This document shows, one piece after another, positions 55,013 to 63,715 of a stretch of 64,000 bases of DNA. Both the position numbers and the translations under genes were made by a program. The notes below the pieces were generated by a model. That model was given only the letters and a program-made list of their open reading frames with translations. It was not told the DNA's origin and searched no databases. Numbering within the stretch: position 1 is the stretch's first letter; every line of letters starts with the position of its first letter. The stretch is from JBBDXI01 sp040902425 (lineage in GTDB: Bacteria > Planctomycetota > Phycisphaerae > Phycisphaerales > UBA1924): the NCBI GenBank assembly GCA_040902425.1, contig JBBDXI010000028.1:111423-175422 (forward strand), written 5' to 3'.

Positions 55013-55018
55013 TAATCT
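55013..55018 (+). promoter_or_regulatory. -10 box TAATCT, leaderless atoE-like transcript
   Basis: TAATCT ends seven bases before ATG 55026. Confidence 0.45.
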
Positions 55019-55025
55019 GCCGACC

Positions 55026-56489
55026 ATGCTCAGCCGCCTCGGCCTTGCGATCAGCGCTGTCTTCCGGCGCACGATGCCCGATCCGTTCGTGATCGCCGTC
55101 CTGCTCACCGTCCTGACCTTTCTTCTCGCCCTCGCGTTGGGTGACTTCCCGCTGCGCACGGGCCCCGCCGTTCAGCCCGTTTGGGGGGACAGAGTCACCG
55201 CCCTCCTCGCCGCCTGGCGCGCCGACGCCGGCCTCTGGGCCTTCCTCGCCTTCTCCATGCAGATGTGCCTCATCCTTGTCACGGGTCACGCCCTCGCCGA
55301 GACGCGCCCCGTCCGCCGCGTCATCGCCGCCCTCGCCGACCGCCCCCGGTCCACCGCCCAGGCCGCGGCGATGGTCTCGCTCGTCGCCTGCCTCGCCGGC
55401 CTCGTCAACTGGGGCCTGGGACTGATCGTCGGAGCCCTGCTCGCCCGCGAGACCGGCCGCTCCCTCGCGCGCCGGGGCATCCCCGCGCACTACCCCCTGA
55501 TCTGCGCTGCCGGCTACACGGCCATGATGGTCTGGCACGGCGGCCTCTCTGGCTCCGCGCCGCTCTCGATGACCACGCTCGAGGGAGCCCGCAAGGTCCT
55601 CCCGGAGCAGTACGCGGCGACGCTCGGCGCCGGCGGGGTGCCCCTGAGCCAGACCACGTTCTCCCTCATGAACCTGGTCATCACCGGCGGCCTGCTCATC
55701 CTGACGCCGCTGGTCATGGCCCTGCTCGCCCCGCGGCAATCATCCTCCGATCTGCCGCCAGCGGCCGCGATGTATGAGGACAGACCCCGCCCCGCGCCCG
55801 CCTCCGAGCGGACGATCCCCGATCGCCTCGACACCACGCCGTTCATCTCCGGGTTGCTTGCCCTCGGCCTGCTTGCCGGCGTGGCCCACACCATCTGGAC
55901 CTCCGCAACCAGGGCCGCCCCGCCCGATGCCTCGCCGGTCGCCGCCGTCATGCTCCACGGCCTGCCGCGCATCGGCCTCAACGAGGTCAACATGCTCATG
56001 CTCGCCTTGGGCCTCCTCCTCCACGGGTCGCTGCGGTCGTACGCCGCGGCCGTGGAGGGCGCCATGCGCGGGTGCGCCGGCATCCTCCTGCAGTTCCCGC
56101 TCTACGGAGGCATCATGGCCATGATGGTCGCCTCGGGCCTCGTCCGGCTCTTCGCCGGGTGGATCGGCGACATCGCCACGCCGGGCACGCTCCCGCTCTG
56201 CACGTACCTCTCGGCCGCGGGGCTCAACCTCTTCATCCCCTCCGGCGGCGGGCAGTGGGGGGTGCAGGGGCCGATCGCCCTCGAATCCGCCATGACCCGG
56301 GGTGTGCCCCTGGGCAAGATGATCATGGCCGTCGCGTACGGCGATCAGTTGACCAACATGCTCCAGCCCTTCTGGGCCCTGCCGCTCCTGGCGATCACGG
56401 GCGTCAAGGCGCGGGAGATCGTCGGCTACACCGCGGTCGTCATGCTCATCGCCGGCGCGTGGATCGGATTTGGGCTCCTTATCCTCTGA
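55026..56489 (+). CDS. Short-chain fatty acid transporter, AtoE family
   Basis: 487 residues, about 12 membrane helices. MPDPFVIAVLLT at the start, GLVNWGLGLIVGALLAR, MVWHGGLSGSAPL and the late FIPSGGGQWGVQGPI motif are strongly conserved in AtoE proteins, which take up acetoacetate and short-chain fatty acids. No butyrate or acetoacetate enzymes are next to it. Confidence 0.93.
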   Translation: MLSRLGLAISAVFRRTMPDPFVIAVLLTVLTFLLALALGDFPLRTGPAVQPVWGDRVTALLAAWRADAGLWAFLAFSMQMCLILVTGHALAETRPVRRVIAALADRPRSTAQAAAMVSLVACLAGLVNWGLGLIVGALLARETGRSLARRGIPAHYPLICAAGYTAMMVWHGGLSGSAPLSMTTLEGARKVLPEQYAATLGAGGVPLSQTTFSLMNLVITGGLLILTPLVMALLAPRQSSSDLPPAAAMYEDRPRPAPASERTIPDRLDTTPFISGLLALGLLAGVAHTIWTSATRAAPPDASPVAAVMLHGLPRIGLNEVNMLMLALGLLLHGSLRSYAAAVEGAMRGCAGILLQFPLYGGIMAMMVASGLVRLFAGWIGDIATPGTLPLCTYLSAAGLNLFIPSGGGQWGVQGPIALESAMTRGVPLGKMIMAVAYGDQLTNMLQPFWALPLLAITGVKAREIVGYTAVVMLIAGAWIGFGLLIL

Positions 56490-56539
56490 GGCGGCTCCGA
56501 CGGATGCTCGCCGGATCGGCGGAACGTAAGCAAGCGGGC

Positions 56540-56556
56540 TCGCGGCGGAGCCGCGA
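56540..56556 (+). terminator. Short hairpin between atoE-like and glycerate kinase genes
   Basis: TCGCGGC and GCCGCGA flank a three-base loop, 50 bases after the stop. No T tract, so termination is only a suggestion. Confidence 0.3.
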
Positions 56557-56585
56557 TCACTCTCCGCGCTGCTGATCGGGTCCAC

Positions 56586-57932
56586 GTGACACCCACGTTC
56601 GAGTCCCATCCCCGGCACATCCACTCAATCCTGGCCGCGGTGCGTGGCGCGTGCGACGCCGGCGACCTGACCCGCGCCGCCCTCGCCCCGGCCCCCTACG
56701 CGACGGCCGCCCTCGCGATCGGCAAGGCGGCCCGCCCGATGCTCCGGGCGGCCGCTGATGTGCTCGACCTGTCCGCCGCCTTCTCCCTTACCGTCGGTCC
56801 GCCCGAGGCCAGCGAGTGGCCGCACCTCACGGCGGACCACCCGGTCCCAACAGAGCGCAACGTCTTGGCGGCCATGCGGACGCTCGACGTCGTCCGGACA
56901 CTGCGGGCCCTCGATCGGGCCCCCGAACGGCTGCTGGTTCTCCTCTCGGGGGGCGCCTCGGCGCTCCTGACATCGCCGGCCGATGGCCTGACGCTGGACG
57001 ACATCAGCGCCGTGACGCGGGCCCTTCTTCGCGCGGGCGCTCCGATCGATGAGCTCAACACAGTCCGCAAGCACGTGGAGCGGCTGAAGGGGGGCCGGTT
57101 CGCTGCGGAACTACCGGACGGCATGCACGCGGATGTGCTGGTCCTTTCCGACGTGATCGGCGACCGGCTTGACGTGGTCGGCTCGGGCCCCTTCGCCCAC
57201 GACCCCTCAACCTACGGCGACGCGCTCGCCGTGCTCGACCGGCGGAGCGCCCGACAGGCCGCGCCGGCCGTGACGCGCTTCCTCGAGGCCGGCGCGCGCG
57301 GCGAGCATCCGGAGACGGCGAAGCCCGGCAACCCGGCGTTCGAGCGGGTCCGGCACGCGGTCATCGGCAGCAACCGCACCGCGGCCGAGGCGGCCGAGCG
57401 CGCGGCTGTCCGTCTGGGCTTCCGTGTAGCGCACCTGGAACTGGAAGTCGTGGGAGAGGCGGCGCGTGAGGGCCGCCGACTCGCTTCGCTGGCGCTGGAA
57501 CACGCACGGGATGCCGGCCCGAGCGCGATCATCCTCGGGGGCGAGACCACGGTCACCGTCGGCGGGGCCGCGGGCGTCGGCGGCCGCAATCAGGAGTTGG
57601 CCCTCGCCGCCGCCATCGAACTCGAGCGGGCCGGGAACCGCGCCGCCGAACGGGCCGGCATGGCGGCCGTGCAGGCGCCCCGCGTGGCCGTGGCCTCCTT
57701 CGCCACCGATGGCGTGGATGGTCCCACGGATGCCGCCGGCGCTATCGCCACCGACGAGACCTGCGGTCTTGCCCGGAGCCTTGGGCTTCACCCAGAGGCC
57801 GCCCTCGCCGGTCACGACTCGCACTCGTTCTTTGCCGCCCTCGACCGGGCCGGGCATCCCCATCTCATCCGGACGGGCCCCACGGGCACCAACGTCAACG
57901 ACATCGCCGTGGCGCTGGTCTACCCGCCCTGA
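56586..57932 (+). CDS. Glycerate 2-kinase, MOFRL family
   Basis: 448 residues from GTG 56586. N-terminal AIGKAARPM and LLSGGASAL..SP, TVRKHVERLKGGR, VLSDVIGD and C-terminal GGETTVTV with GRNQELAL and SFATDGVDGPTDAAG are typical of type-2 glycerate kinases (GckA/TtuD). Phosphorylates D-glycerate to 2-phosphoglycerate. No glyoxylate genes adjoin. Confidence 0.93.
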   Translation: MTPTFESHPRHIHSILAAVRGACDAGDLTRAALAPAPYATAALAIGKAARPMLRAAADVLDLSAAFSLTVGPPEASEWPHLTADHPVPTERNVLAAMRTLDVVRTLRALDRAPERLLVLLSGGASALLTSPADGLTLDDISAVTRALLRAGAPIDELNTVRKHVERLKGGRFAAELPDGMHADVLVLSDVIGDRLDVVGSGPFAHDPSTYGDALAVLDRRSARQAAPAVTRFLEAGARGEHPETAKPGNPAFERVRHAVIGSNRTAAEAAERAAVRLGFRVAHLELEVVGEAAREGRRLASLALEHARDAGPSAIILGGETTVTVGGAAGVGGRNQELALAAAIELERAGNRAAERAGMAAVQAPRVAVASFATDGVDGPTDAAGAIATDETCGLARSLGLHPEAALAGHDSHSFFAALDRAGHPHLIRTGPTGTNVNDIAVALVYPP

Positions 57933-58004
57933 ACTCCCTCGAATCCCGGCCCATGGGGGCCCTCCGGCCCGCGGGATATCGGCAACCCGGGCCCGCGGCC
58001 GTGG

Positions 58005-58010
58005 TATCCT
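58005..58010 (+). promoter_or_regulatory. Possible -10 box TATCCT for pilT
   Basis: TATCCT lies 90 bases before ATG 58101, giving a leader of roughly 84 bases that carries the repeated anti-Shine-Dalgarno motif. Confidence 0.35.
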
Positions 58011-58057
58011 TGCGTAGACCCGAGTTGGCGGGGTGCTCAGGCGCAGCTTTTGTCCGC

Positions 58058-58097
58058 TCACCTCCTCACCTCCCCACCCCCCGTTCTCCGGAGGTGA
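58058..58097 (+). promoter_or_regulatory. Leader with two anti-Shine-Dalgarno copies and the pilT ribosome site
   Basis: TCACCTCC occurs twice in tandem (58058-58065 and 58066-58073). Each is the exact complement of the eight-base ribosome site GGAGGTGA at 58090-58097. Pairing of the second copy would close a 16-base loop and hide the site. The motif also equals the 16S rRNA 3-prime anti-Shine-Dalgarno. Confidence 0.55.
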
Positions 58098-58100
58098 CTC

Positions 58101-59303
58101 ATGCCCGAGACCGCTCCCGCCCCCGGCCCCGCGGCACCGGCCTCCGTGGCGACCGCGCCCATCGCCGTCTCTCCCCCCGCGCAGCCCCAGGGTGCTGTCT
58201 CCATCACCCGACTGCTCGAGGCCATGGGCCGGCTCGACGCCTCGGACCTGCACATCAAGGTCGGCGTCCCGCCCACCTACCGCATCAACGGCCTCCTCCG
58301 CCCGGTCCAATCCCACCCGCTCACCGCGGATGAGGCTGACCACCTCCTGGACCCGATCTTCCCGGACAAGCTCCGCCCCCGTTACGAGAACGAGGGCGGC
58401 GTGGACTTCGCGACGTTTATCGGCGAGGAACGCTTCCGCGTCAACATCTACCGCTCCGGCAGCCACCTCAACGCAGCCGTCCGGCGCGTCAAGAGCGAGA
58501 TCCCGACGTTCGAGGCCCTCCACCTTCCGCCCATTTACAAGGAGTTGGTCGAGCGCACGAACGAGGGGCTCATCCTGGTCTGCGGCGTCACCGGGTCGGG
58601 CAAGAGCACGACCCTCGCGGCCATGATCGAGCACATCAACAAGCTCGAGCCCCTCAACATCATCACCATCGAGGACCCCGTCGAGTACCGCTTCAGCCGC
58701 AGCAAGGGGATGGTCAGCCAGCGCGAGCTGGGGATCGACGTCCCCACCTACCCGGCCGCCCTGCGCTACGTCGTCCGCCAGGACCCCGACGTGATCTTCA
58801 TCGGTGAGATGCGGGACCACGACACGGTGCTGGCCGCCATCCAGGCCGCGGAGACCGGGCACCTGGTCTTCGGCTCGCTCCACACCGCCGACACGATGCA
58901 GAGCTTCAACCGCATCCTGGAGTTCTACCCCAAGGAGGAGCACGCGTTCATCCGCAGCGCCCTCTCCACCAGCCTCAAGGCCGTCTGCGCCCAGCGGCTG
59001 CTTCCCGCCCTTGCCGAGACCAACATCGGGATGATCCCCGCCACCGAGGTCCTGCTGAACTCGCCCACAGTCCGCGAGAAAGTCCGCGAGGGGTACGACG
59101 AGGACATCCCCGCCATCATCGCCGGGAGCACCGCCGAGGGCATGCGCAGCTTCACCCACTCCCTCGCCGAACTGGTCAACAAAGAGTTGGTATCCGTTCA
59201 GACCGCCATGGGGTACGCCCCCAACCGCGATGCCCTGGCGAGCGCCCTGAAGGGGGTGGAGGTCAAGGCTCAGACACTGGTGCACCGCGTCAGGACCAAG
59301 TAG
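58101..59303 (+). CDS. pilT: PilT-type twitching-motility ATPase
   Basis: 400 residues. Residues 1-33 are a P/A-rich extension not in classic PilT. Then SDLHIKVG.PP at about 48, Walker A GVTGSGKST at 162-170, IEDPVEYRF, Walker B region VIFIGEMRD, and GSLHTADTMQ. Powers type IV pilus retraction. Three aspects fit PilT over PilB: short length, the SDLH start and IEDPVEY. No pilB or pilC is in the window, so the role could also be a PilU-like one. Strong GGAGGTGA site before ATG. Confidence 0.92.
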   Translation: MPETAPAPGPAAPASVATAPIAVSPPAQPQGAVSITRLLEAMGRLDASDLHIKVGVPPTYRINGLLRPVQSHPLTADEADHLLDPIFPDKLRPRYENEGGVDFATFIGEERFRVNIYRSGSHLNAAVRRVKSEIPTFEALHLPPIYKELVERTNEGLILVCGVTGSGKSTTLAAMIEHINKLEPLNIITIEDPVEYRFSRSKGMVSQRELGIDVPTYPAALRYVVRQDPDVIFIGEMRDHDTVLAAIQAAETGHLVFGSLHTADTMQSFNRILEFYPKEEHAFIRSALSTSLKAVCAQRLLPALAETNIGMIPATEVLLNSPTVREKVREGYDEDIPAIIAGSTAEGMRSFTHSLAELVNKELVSVQTAMGYAPNRDALASALKGVEVKAQTLVHRVRTK

Positions 59304-59375
59304 AGTACGGCGCCCCGCCGGCGTGGCGGCGGGGGCAGACGGTCGAACCTCCCACTCTCTCGCAAGGAGTCAGGC

Positions 59376-59471
59376 GTGGAGATGCAGTGGTATTCGTGGG
59401 CTCTCATCGGGCTTGCTGTCGTTCTCCTGGCCGCCTGGGGCGTGGTGAAGCTCAAGCAGCGCAACGGGTAG
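59376..59471 (+). CDS. 31-residue single-helix membrane protein
   Basis: GTG 59376 to TAG 59469-59471. One hydrophobic helix (about residues 7-24: ALIGLAVVLLAAWGVV) with K, K, Q, R at the end, so the C-terminus probably stays cytoplasmic. AAGGAG lies six bases upstream; an ATG two codons in (59382) is an alternative start. It sits 72 bases after pilT. Too short for standard gene finding; no family recognised. Confidence 0.5.
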   Translation: MEMQWYSWALIGLAVVLLAAWGVVKLKQRNG

Positions 59472-59549
59472 CCCCGTCCCGCCCCCCGCGTAACCGGCGC
59501 TGAGCACCCGCGCACCGCGGCGCCGGGCTTCACGCTGCGCGCCCCCCCG

Positions 59550-59555
59550 TACACT
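59550..59555 (+). promoter_or_regulatory. -10 box TACACT, leaderless oxidoreductase transcript
   Basis: TACACT ends six bases before GTG 59562. Confidence 0.5.
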
Positions 59556-59561
59556 GCCGCC

Positions 59562-60752
59562 GTGACCACCAGCTACTGGCGACTCTCCCCCTCGCCGCGG
59601 CTCATCACCGCCGACGCTCTCGTCGTCGGCGCCGGCATCGCCGGCGTCTCGGCCGCGCTCGCCCTCGAGCGGCGTGGCCTGTCGGTCGCCGTGATCGAGC
59701 GCCACGCGGTCGCCGGCGGGGCCAGCGGTCGCGCCGCCGGGTTCCTCATGCGCGGGGCCGCGGAGAACTACGCCGCCGCCATCGAGCAGTGGGGGCGAGA
59801 GACCGCCCGCACCATCTGGCGCTGGACCGAGGAGAACCTGCGGGGGCTCCGTAGCGAGGGCATCGAGTCCCTCCCCAGTTACCGCCCCACCCCGTCGTGC
59901 CTCCTGGCGCTCGAGCCTTCGGAGCTCGACGAACTGCGGCGATCGGCCGCGCTCCTGGGCGAGGACGGGTTCAACGTGGGTTGGGCCGATCGGGGCGAGG
60001 ACGCCGCCTGGACAGGCACCCCCGGGCTTGCCCGCTCGGGGTTCCCCCCCCTCGGCGGCCTCCTGAACCCGGACGACGGCTCGGCGAGCCCCTACGAGCT
60101 CGTCCGCTTCCTCTCCTCGAAACTGAAGCAGCCCATCCACGAGCACGCCGAGGTCGCCGCGATCACATCCGACGCGCAGGGCCTAATCCACCTCCACACC
60201 GCCGACGCCACCTTCGCCGCACCACGCGCGATCCTCTGCACCAACGCCTACCTGCCCCTCCTCCTCCCGCACCTCTCGCACCTCATAGCCCCCCGGCGCG
60301 GCCAGATGCTCGCGCTCCGTCACCCCCGCGCCCGCCTGGACTGCTCCTACTACGCCAACCACGGGTACGAGTACTTCCGCCAGACGCCGGACGGCACGAT
60401 CGTCGTCGGGGGGCAGCGCCGGGCCCATGCCGACACGGAGGTCGGGTACGAGGACCGGACGACCGGCGCAGTCCAGGGGGCCCTTGAGTCCTTCGCCTGC
60501 GCTGCCCTCGGGATCCCCCCGGAAGAGCTGCGCATCACCGCCCGCTGGGCCGGCACCATGGGCTTCTCCCCGGACGGCCTTCCCCTGATCGGCCCGCTGC
60601 CGGGGCCGTGGCCCGAGGGCGCCCTCTGGTTCTGCAGCGCCTGCACGGGCCACGGCATGTCGCTCGCCCACCGCACCGCCGCCGCCGCCGCCGAGGCGAT
60701 GCTCGCCGGCGCACCACCCCCGTTCCCCCTGTCGCGCGTGAGCGCGCGCTAA
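59562..60752 (+). CDS. FAD-dependent oxidoreductase, D-amino acid oxidase (DAO) family
   Basis: 396 residues from GTG 59562. Rossmann motif GAGIAG at 23-28, then ALERRGLSVAVIER and GGASGRAAGF; near the end RWAGTMGFSPDGLPLIG and CTGHGMS match the DAO fold (glycine oxidase and amine oxidases). Substrate cannot be told. The gene is a separate unit after pilT. Confidence 0.9.
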   Translation: MTTSYWRLSPSPRLITADALVVGAGIAGVSAALALERRGLSVAVIERHAVAGGASGRAAGFLMRGAAENYAAAIEQWGRETARTIWRWTEENLRGLRSEGIESLPSYRPTPSCLLALEPSELDELRRSAALLGEDGFNVGWADRGEDAAWTGTPGLARSGFPPLGGLLNPDDGSASPYELVRFLSSKLKQPIHEHAEVAAITSDAQGLIHLHTADATFAAPRAILCTNAYLPLLLPHLSHLIAPRRGQMLALRHPRARLDCSYYANHGYEYFRQTPDGTIVVGGQRRAHADTEVGYEDRTTGAVQGALESFACAALGIPPEELRITARWAGTMGFSPDGLPLIGPLPGPWPEGALWFCSACTGHGMSLAHRTAAAAAEAMLAGAPPPFPLSRVSAR

Positions 60753-60784
60753 TGCGCGCGCCCCCGCGCCGCGGCCGCCGCGGT

Positions 60785-60790
60785 TAGCAT
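60785..60790 (+). promoter_or_regulatory. -10 box TAGCAT for the hydrolase-PRT unit
   Basis: TAGCAT lies 20 bases before ATG 60811, leaving a leader of about 14 bases with GGAAGG as ribosome site. Confidence 0.4.
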
Positions 60791-60810
60791 TCCTCCTCGG
60801 AAGGATGCCC

Positions 60811-61470
60811 ATGGCCGACCGCCACGAGGAGGTGCTGATCCCCGCCGGCGCGACCCGCCTGCCGGGAGATCTCGCCATCCCCGACGGGCCCATCGGCGTG
60901 GTCATCTTCGCACACGGGAGCGGCAGCAGCCGCCTGAGCGCCCGCAACATCGCCGTCGCGGACCACCTCCGCGGGGCCAGCCTCGCCACGCTGCTCTTCG
61001 ACCTCCTCACGCCCGAGGAAGCCGGCGACCGCTCCAACGTCTTCGATATCGAGCTCCTCGCCGGCCGCCTCGGCGCTGCCGCCTCGTGGGCCCGTCACCA
61101 CAAGCCGACCATCGGGCTGCCCATCGGCCTTTTCGGCGCCAGCACCGGGGGGGCAGCGGCCCTGGTCGCGGCCGCGGCCGACCACTCGATCGGGGCGGTC
61201 GTGTCGCGGGGCGGGCGCCCCGACCTTGCCGGCGATGCCCTGCGAGATGTCGTCTCCCCCACGCTGCTGATCGTCGGCGGGGCCGACAGCGCCGTCATCG
61301 AGCTGAACCGCTACGCCTTCGACCTGCTCCGCTGCGAGAAGCGCACCGAGATCATCCCCGGCGCCACGCACCTCTTCGAGGAGCCCGGCGCCCTCGAACA
61401 GGTCTCCGGCCTCGCCCGAGACTGGTTCGTGCACCACCTCTCGCTCGCCCCGATCGTTCTCCCCAGCTAG
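60811..61470 (+). CDS. Dienelactone hydrolase-like alpha/beta hydrolase
   Basis: 219 residues. FAHGSGSSR near residue 35, GASTGG with the nucleophile S111, then VGGADSAV and GATHLFEEPG with the His. This is the hydrolase type that is fused to a phosphoribosyltransferase in several bacteria. GGAAGG before ATG 60811 favours that start over ATG 60805. First gene of a three-gene unit. Confidence 0.88.
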   Translation: MADRHEEVLIPAGATRLPGDLAIPDGPIGVVIFAHGSGSSRLSARNIAVADHLRGASLATLLFDLLTPEEAGDRSNVFDIELLAGRLGAAASWARHHKPTIGLPIGLFGASTGGAAALVAAAADHSIGAVVSRGGRPDLAGDALRDVVSPTLLIVGGADSAVIELNRYAFDLLRCEKRTEIIPGATHLFEEPGALEQVSGLARDWFVHHLSLAPIVLPS

Positions 61471-61479
61471 GCCCCGACT

Positions 61480-62154
61480 ATGTACAGGGACCGCCACGAC
61501 GCCGGCCGCCGACTCGCGCAGGAGCTCGAGCCCTACCGGGCCATGTCCCCGGTCATCGTGGCCCTCCCGCGGGGCGGCGTGGTCGTCGGCCACGAGGTGG
61601 CGAGCGCGCTCGACGCCCCGCTGGAGATCCTCACGGTCCGCAAGCTGGGCGCCCCGAACCACGCCGAGCTGGCCATCGGCGCTGTCGTGGACCTGAGCGG
61701 CGCCTGCGGCGGCGACGGCCCCGAGGTCCTCGTCGACGAACTCGCCGGGCGCCTCGGGGTCGGCCCGGACTACATCGAGGAAGAGGTGGGCCGGCAGCTC
61801 GCCGAGCTCCGCCGGCGCGAGGAGGCCTACCGGGGCGGCCAGCCGCGGGTGGACCTGCGCTCCCGCGTGCTGATCCTGGTCGATGACGGCATCGCCACGG
61901 GCTCGACCACCCGCGCCGCCCTGCGCGCCCTGCGCCGCTGCTCCCCCCAGCGGCTCATCCTTGCCGTCCCGGTCGGGCCGCCCGAGGCCATCGAGGCCAT
62001 GAAATCCGAGGCCGACGACGTCGTCTGCCCCGTGATGCCCCAATGGTTCCGCGCGGTGGGCGAGCACTACGAGGACTTCTCGCAGACCACCGACGACCAG
62101 GTCGTCGCCCTCCTCCAGCGGGCGTGGGCCCGCCAGCACAGGGACGCACCATGA
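61480..62154 (+). CDS. Phosphoribosyltransferase-family protein
   Basis: 224 residues. ALPRGGVVVG near 28-37 and the PRPP loop VLILVDDGIATGST at 130-143 define a type I phosphoribosyltransferase domain. Substrate unknown. It follows the dienelactone hydrolase-like gene by nine bases, and overlaps the next ORF by four (ATGA). Confidence 0.9.
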   Translation: MYRDRHDAGRRLAQELEPYRAMSPVIVALPRGGVVVGHEVASALDAPLEILTVRKLGAPNHAELAIGAVVDLSGACGGDGPEVLVDELAGRLGVGPDYIEEEVGRQLAELRRREEAYRGGQPRVDLRSRVLILVDDGIATGSTTRAALRALRRCSPQRLILAVPVGPPEAIEAMKSEADDVVCPVMPQWFRAVGEHYEDFSQTTDDQVVALLQRAWARQHRDAP

Positions 62155-62252
62155 GACTCCAGCACCGCCTCACCGACACCATCAGCACCATCGGCGTCGC
62201 CCTCGCCTCGCTGCTCATCGCCGGCTGGGTCCTCCACCTCGTCGTCGGCTGA
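62151..62252 (+). CDS. 33-residue membrane peptide coupled to the PRT gene
   Basis: ATG 62151 overlaps the PRT stop (ATGA). About residues 13-32 form one hydrophobic helix with few charges (GVALASLLIAGWVLHLVV) behind a basic start (RLQHR). Its coupling to an upstream gene and a hairpin right after it suggest a real gene, but no family was recognised. Confidence 0.5.
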   Translation: MRLQHRLTDTISTIGVALASLLIAGWVLHLVVG

Positions 62253-62254
62253 TG

Positions 62255-62274
62255 CGTCGCCGACCGCGGCGACG
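62255..62274 (+). terminator. Perfect hairpin after the membrane peptide
   Basis: CGTCGCCG and CGGCGACG flank a four-base ACCG loop, two bases after the stop codon. No T run follows. Confidence 0.45.
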
Positions 62275-62359
62275 AACACGCCGGGGCAGAGCAAGCCGAC
62301 CGTCGCGGGACTCAGGGCAGCAAGAGTATCCGGACCCCCCGCCGAGAGGTCGCCGGTCG

Positions 62360-63652
62360 CTACCGCGCCGGCATCGCCCACGAGTCAGGCCACAGAAAGA
62401 TCAGCGCCAGCGCCGCCAGGATGTGCGCCGCGAACGCCCCCGCCAGCATCACCAGCAGCCGCCGGTGCCCCAGCGCTGCCACCACCCCAAGCTTGAAGCA
62501 CAGGTTCGCGATCACCGCCACCAGGATCGCCCGCCACGCCACCCCCGGGTCCAGCCGCTCCTGCGACGCCAGCTGCGCGTTCGAGAGCGTGATCGCATCC
62601 AGGTTCGCCGTCCCCGAGATCGCCGCCACCAGGTACGCCCCCCCCGCCCCCAGGTACTCCTGCCCCGCCGCCGCCGCCAGCAGCACCAGCGCGTACACCC
62701 CCGCGAACACCAGCGCCGAGCGCAGTTGCGTCGGGTTCTCCTGCTCCGGCACGCCCACCTCTTCGTTGCGGTGCAGCAACCACGTCACCCCCGCCACCGC
62801 CGCGCCCACCGCCGCCATCACCAGCAGCGGCGGCAGCGCCGCCCGCGCGAACCCCGGCGCGATCACCCCCACCTCCACCGCCAGCCGCGGGTACGTCACC
62901 GCCGAGGCGATCACGATCACCACCATCGCCGCGTCGATCGCCCCCCGCGACCCCCGGGCGGGCGCGCTCCGCCGCGCATAGATCACCGTCGTCGCCGTGC
63001 TCGAGATCACCCCGCCCAGCACCCCCGCCAGCGCGGTCCCCGCCGTCCGCCCCAGCACCTTGTACGCGATGTACCCCCCCAGCCCGATCCCCACCACCAG
63101 CACCACCACCAGCCAGATCCGCCGCGGGTTCCACACCCCCAGCGGCCCGTAGTTCTCATCCGGAAGCACCGGGAACACCACGAACGCGATCCCCACCAGC
63201 ACCATGATCGCCCGCATGTCCCGGTCGCCCAGCTTGGTCGCGAACCCGTGCAGGTCCCCCTTCAGATACAGCAGCAGCGCCGTCACCCCCCCGACCACCA
63301 CCACCACCGCCGGCGGCCCCACCGCCGCGTACGCCCCCAGCGCGAACATCAGCACGATCGTCACCTCGGTCGTCAGCCCCGTCCCCCGCGCCCCATCCTG
63401 CTTCAGCGCCATCAGGTTCGCCGTCGCCACCGTCAGCACCAGCCCCAGCAGCGCCGACGCCACCACCCACCCCCCGAACGCCTGCCCCAGCAGCGCCGAC
63501 AGCGTCCCCAGCATCGTGATCAGCGGGAACGTCCGAACCCCCGCGATCCGCGACCCCGCCCGCTCCCGCTGCAGCCCCACCAGCAGCCCAAGCCCCAGCG
63601 AGATCGCCAGCGACTCAAACGCGTGCTGCGTTTCGGGTGTAGCCCACTCCAT
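62360..63652 (-). CDS. MgtC/SapB-type membrane protein with DUF4010
   Basis: 430 residues from ATG 63652. The N-terminal part (SLAISLGLGLLVGLQRER, GVRTFPL) is MgtC/SapB-like; the C-terminal half with repeated helices and the SGTANLDAITLSNAQLA segment is DUF4010. About 12 membrane helices in all. Function unknown; related proteins have been linked to magnesium and envelope stress. Codons end mostly in G in its own sense, reflecting the C excess of the plus strand here. A TTG at 63673 would extend it by seven residues. Confidence 0.88.
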   Translation of the reverse strand: MEWATPETQHAFESLAISLGLGLLVGLQRERAGSRIAGVRTFPLITMLGTLSALLGQAFGGWVVASALLGLVLTVATANLMALKQDGARGTGLTTEVTIVLMFALGAYAAVGPPAVVVVVGGVTALLLYLKGDLHGFATKLGDRDMRAIMVLVGIAFVVFPVLPDENYGPLGVWNPRRIWLVVVLVVGIGLGGYIAYKVLGRTAGTALAGVLGGVISSTATTVIYARRSAPARGSRGAIDAAMVVIVIASAVTYPRLAVEVGVIAPGFARAALPPLLVMAAVGAAVAGVTWLLHRNEEVGVPEQENPTQLRSALVFAGVYALVLLAAAAGQEYLGAGGAYLVAAISGTANLDAITLSNAQLASQERLDPGVAWRAILVAVIANLCFKLGVVAALGHRRLLVMLAGAFAAHILAALALIFLWPDSWAMPAR

Positions 63653-63715
63653 GAAGAGGGGAGGGTACCGCAAATACCATGCGCAACCCGGCGCCGCAGC
63701 GCTCGTTCACAGACA

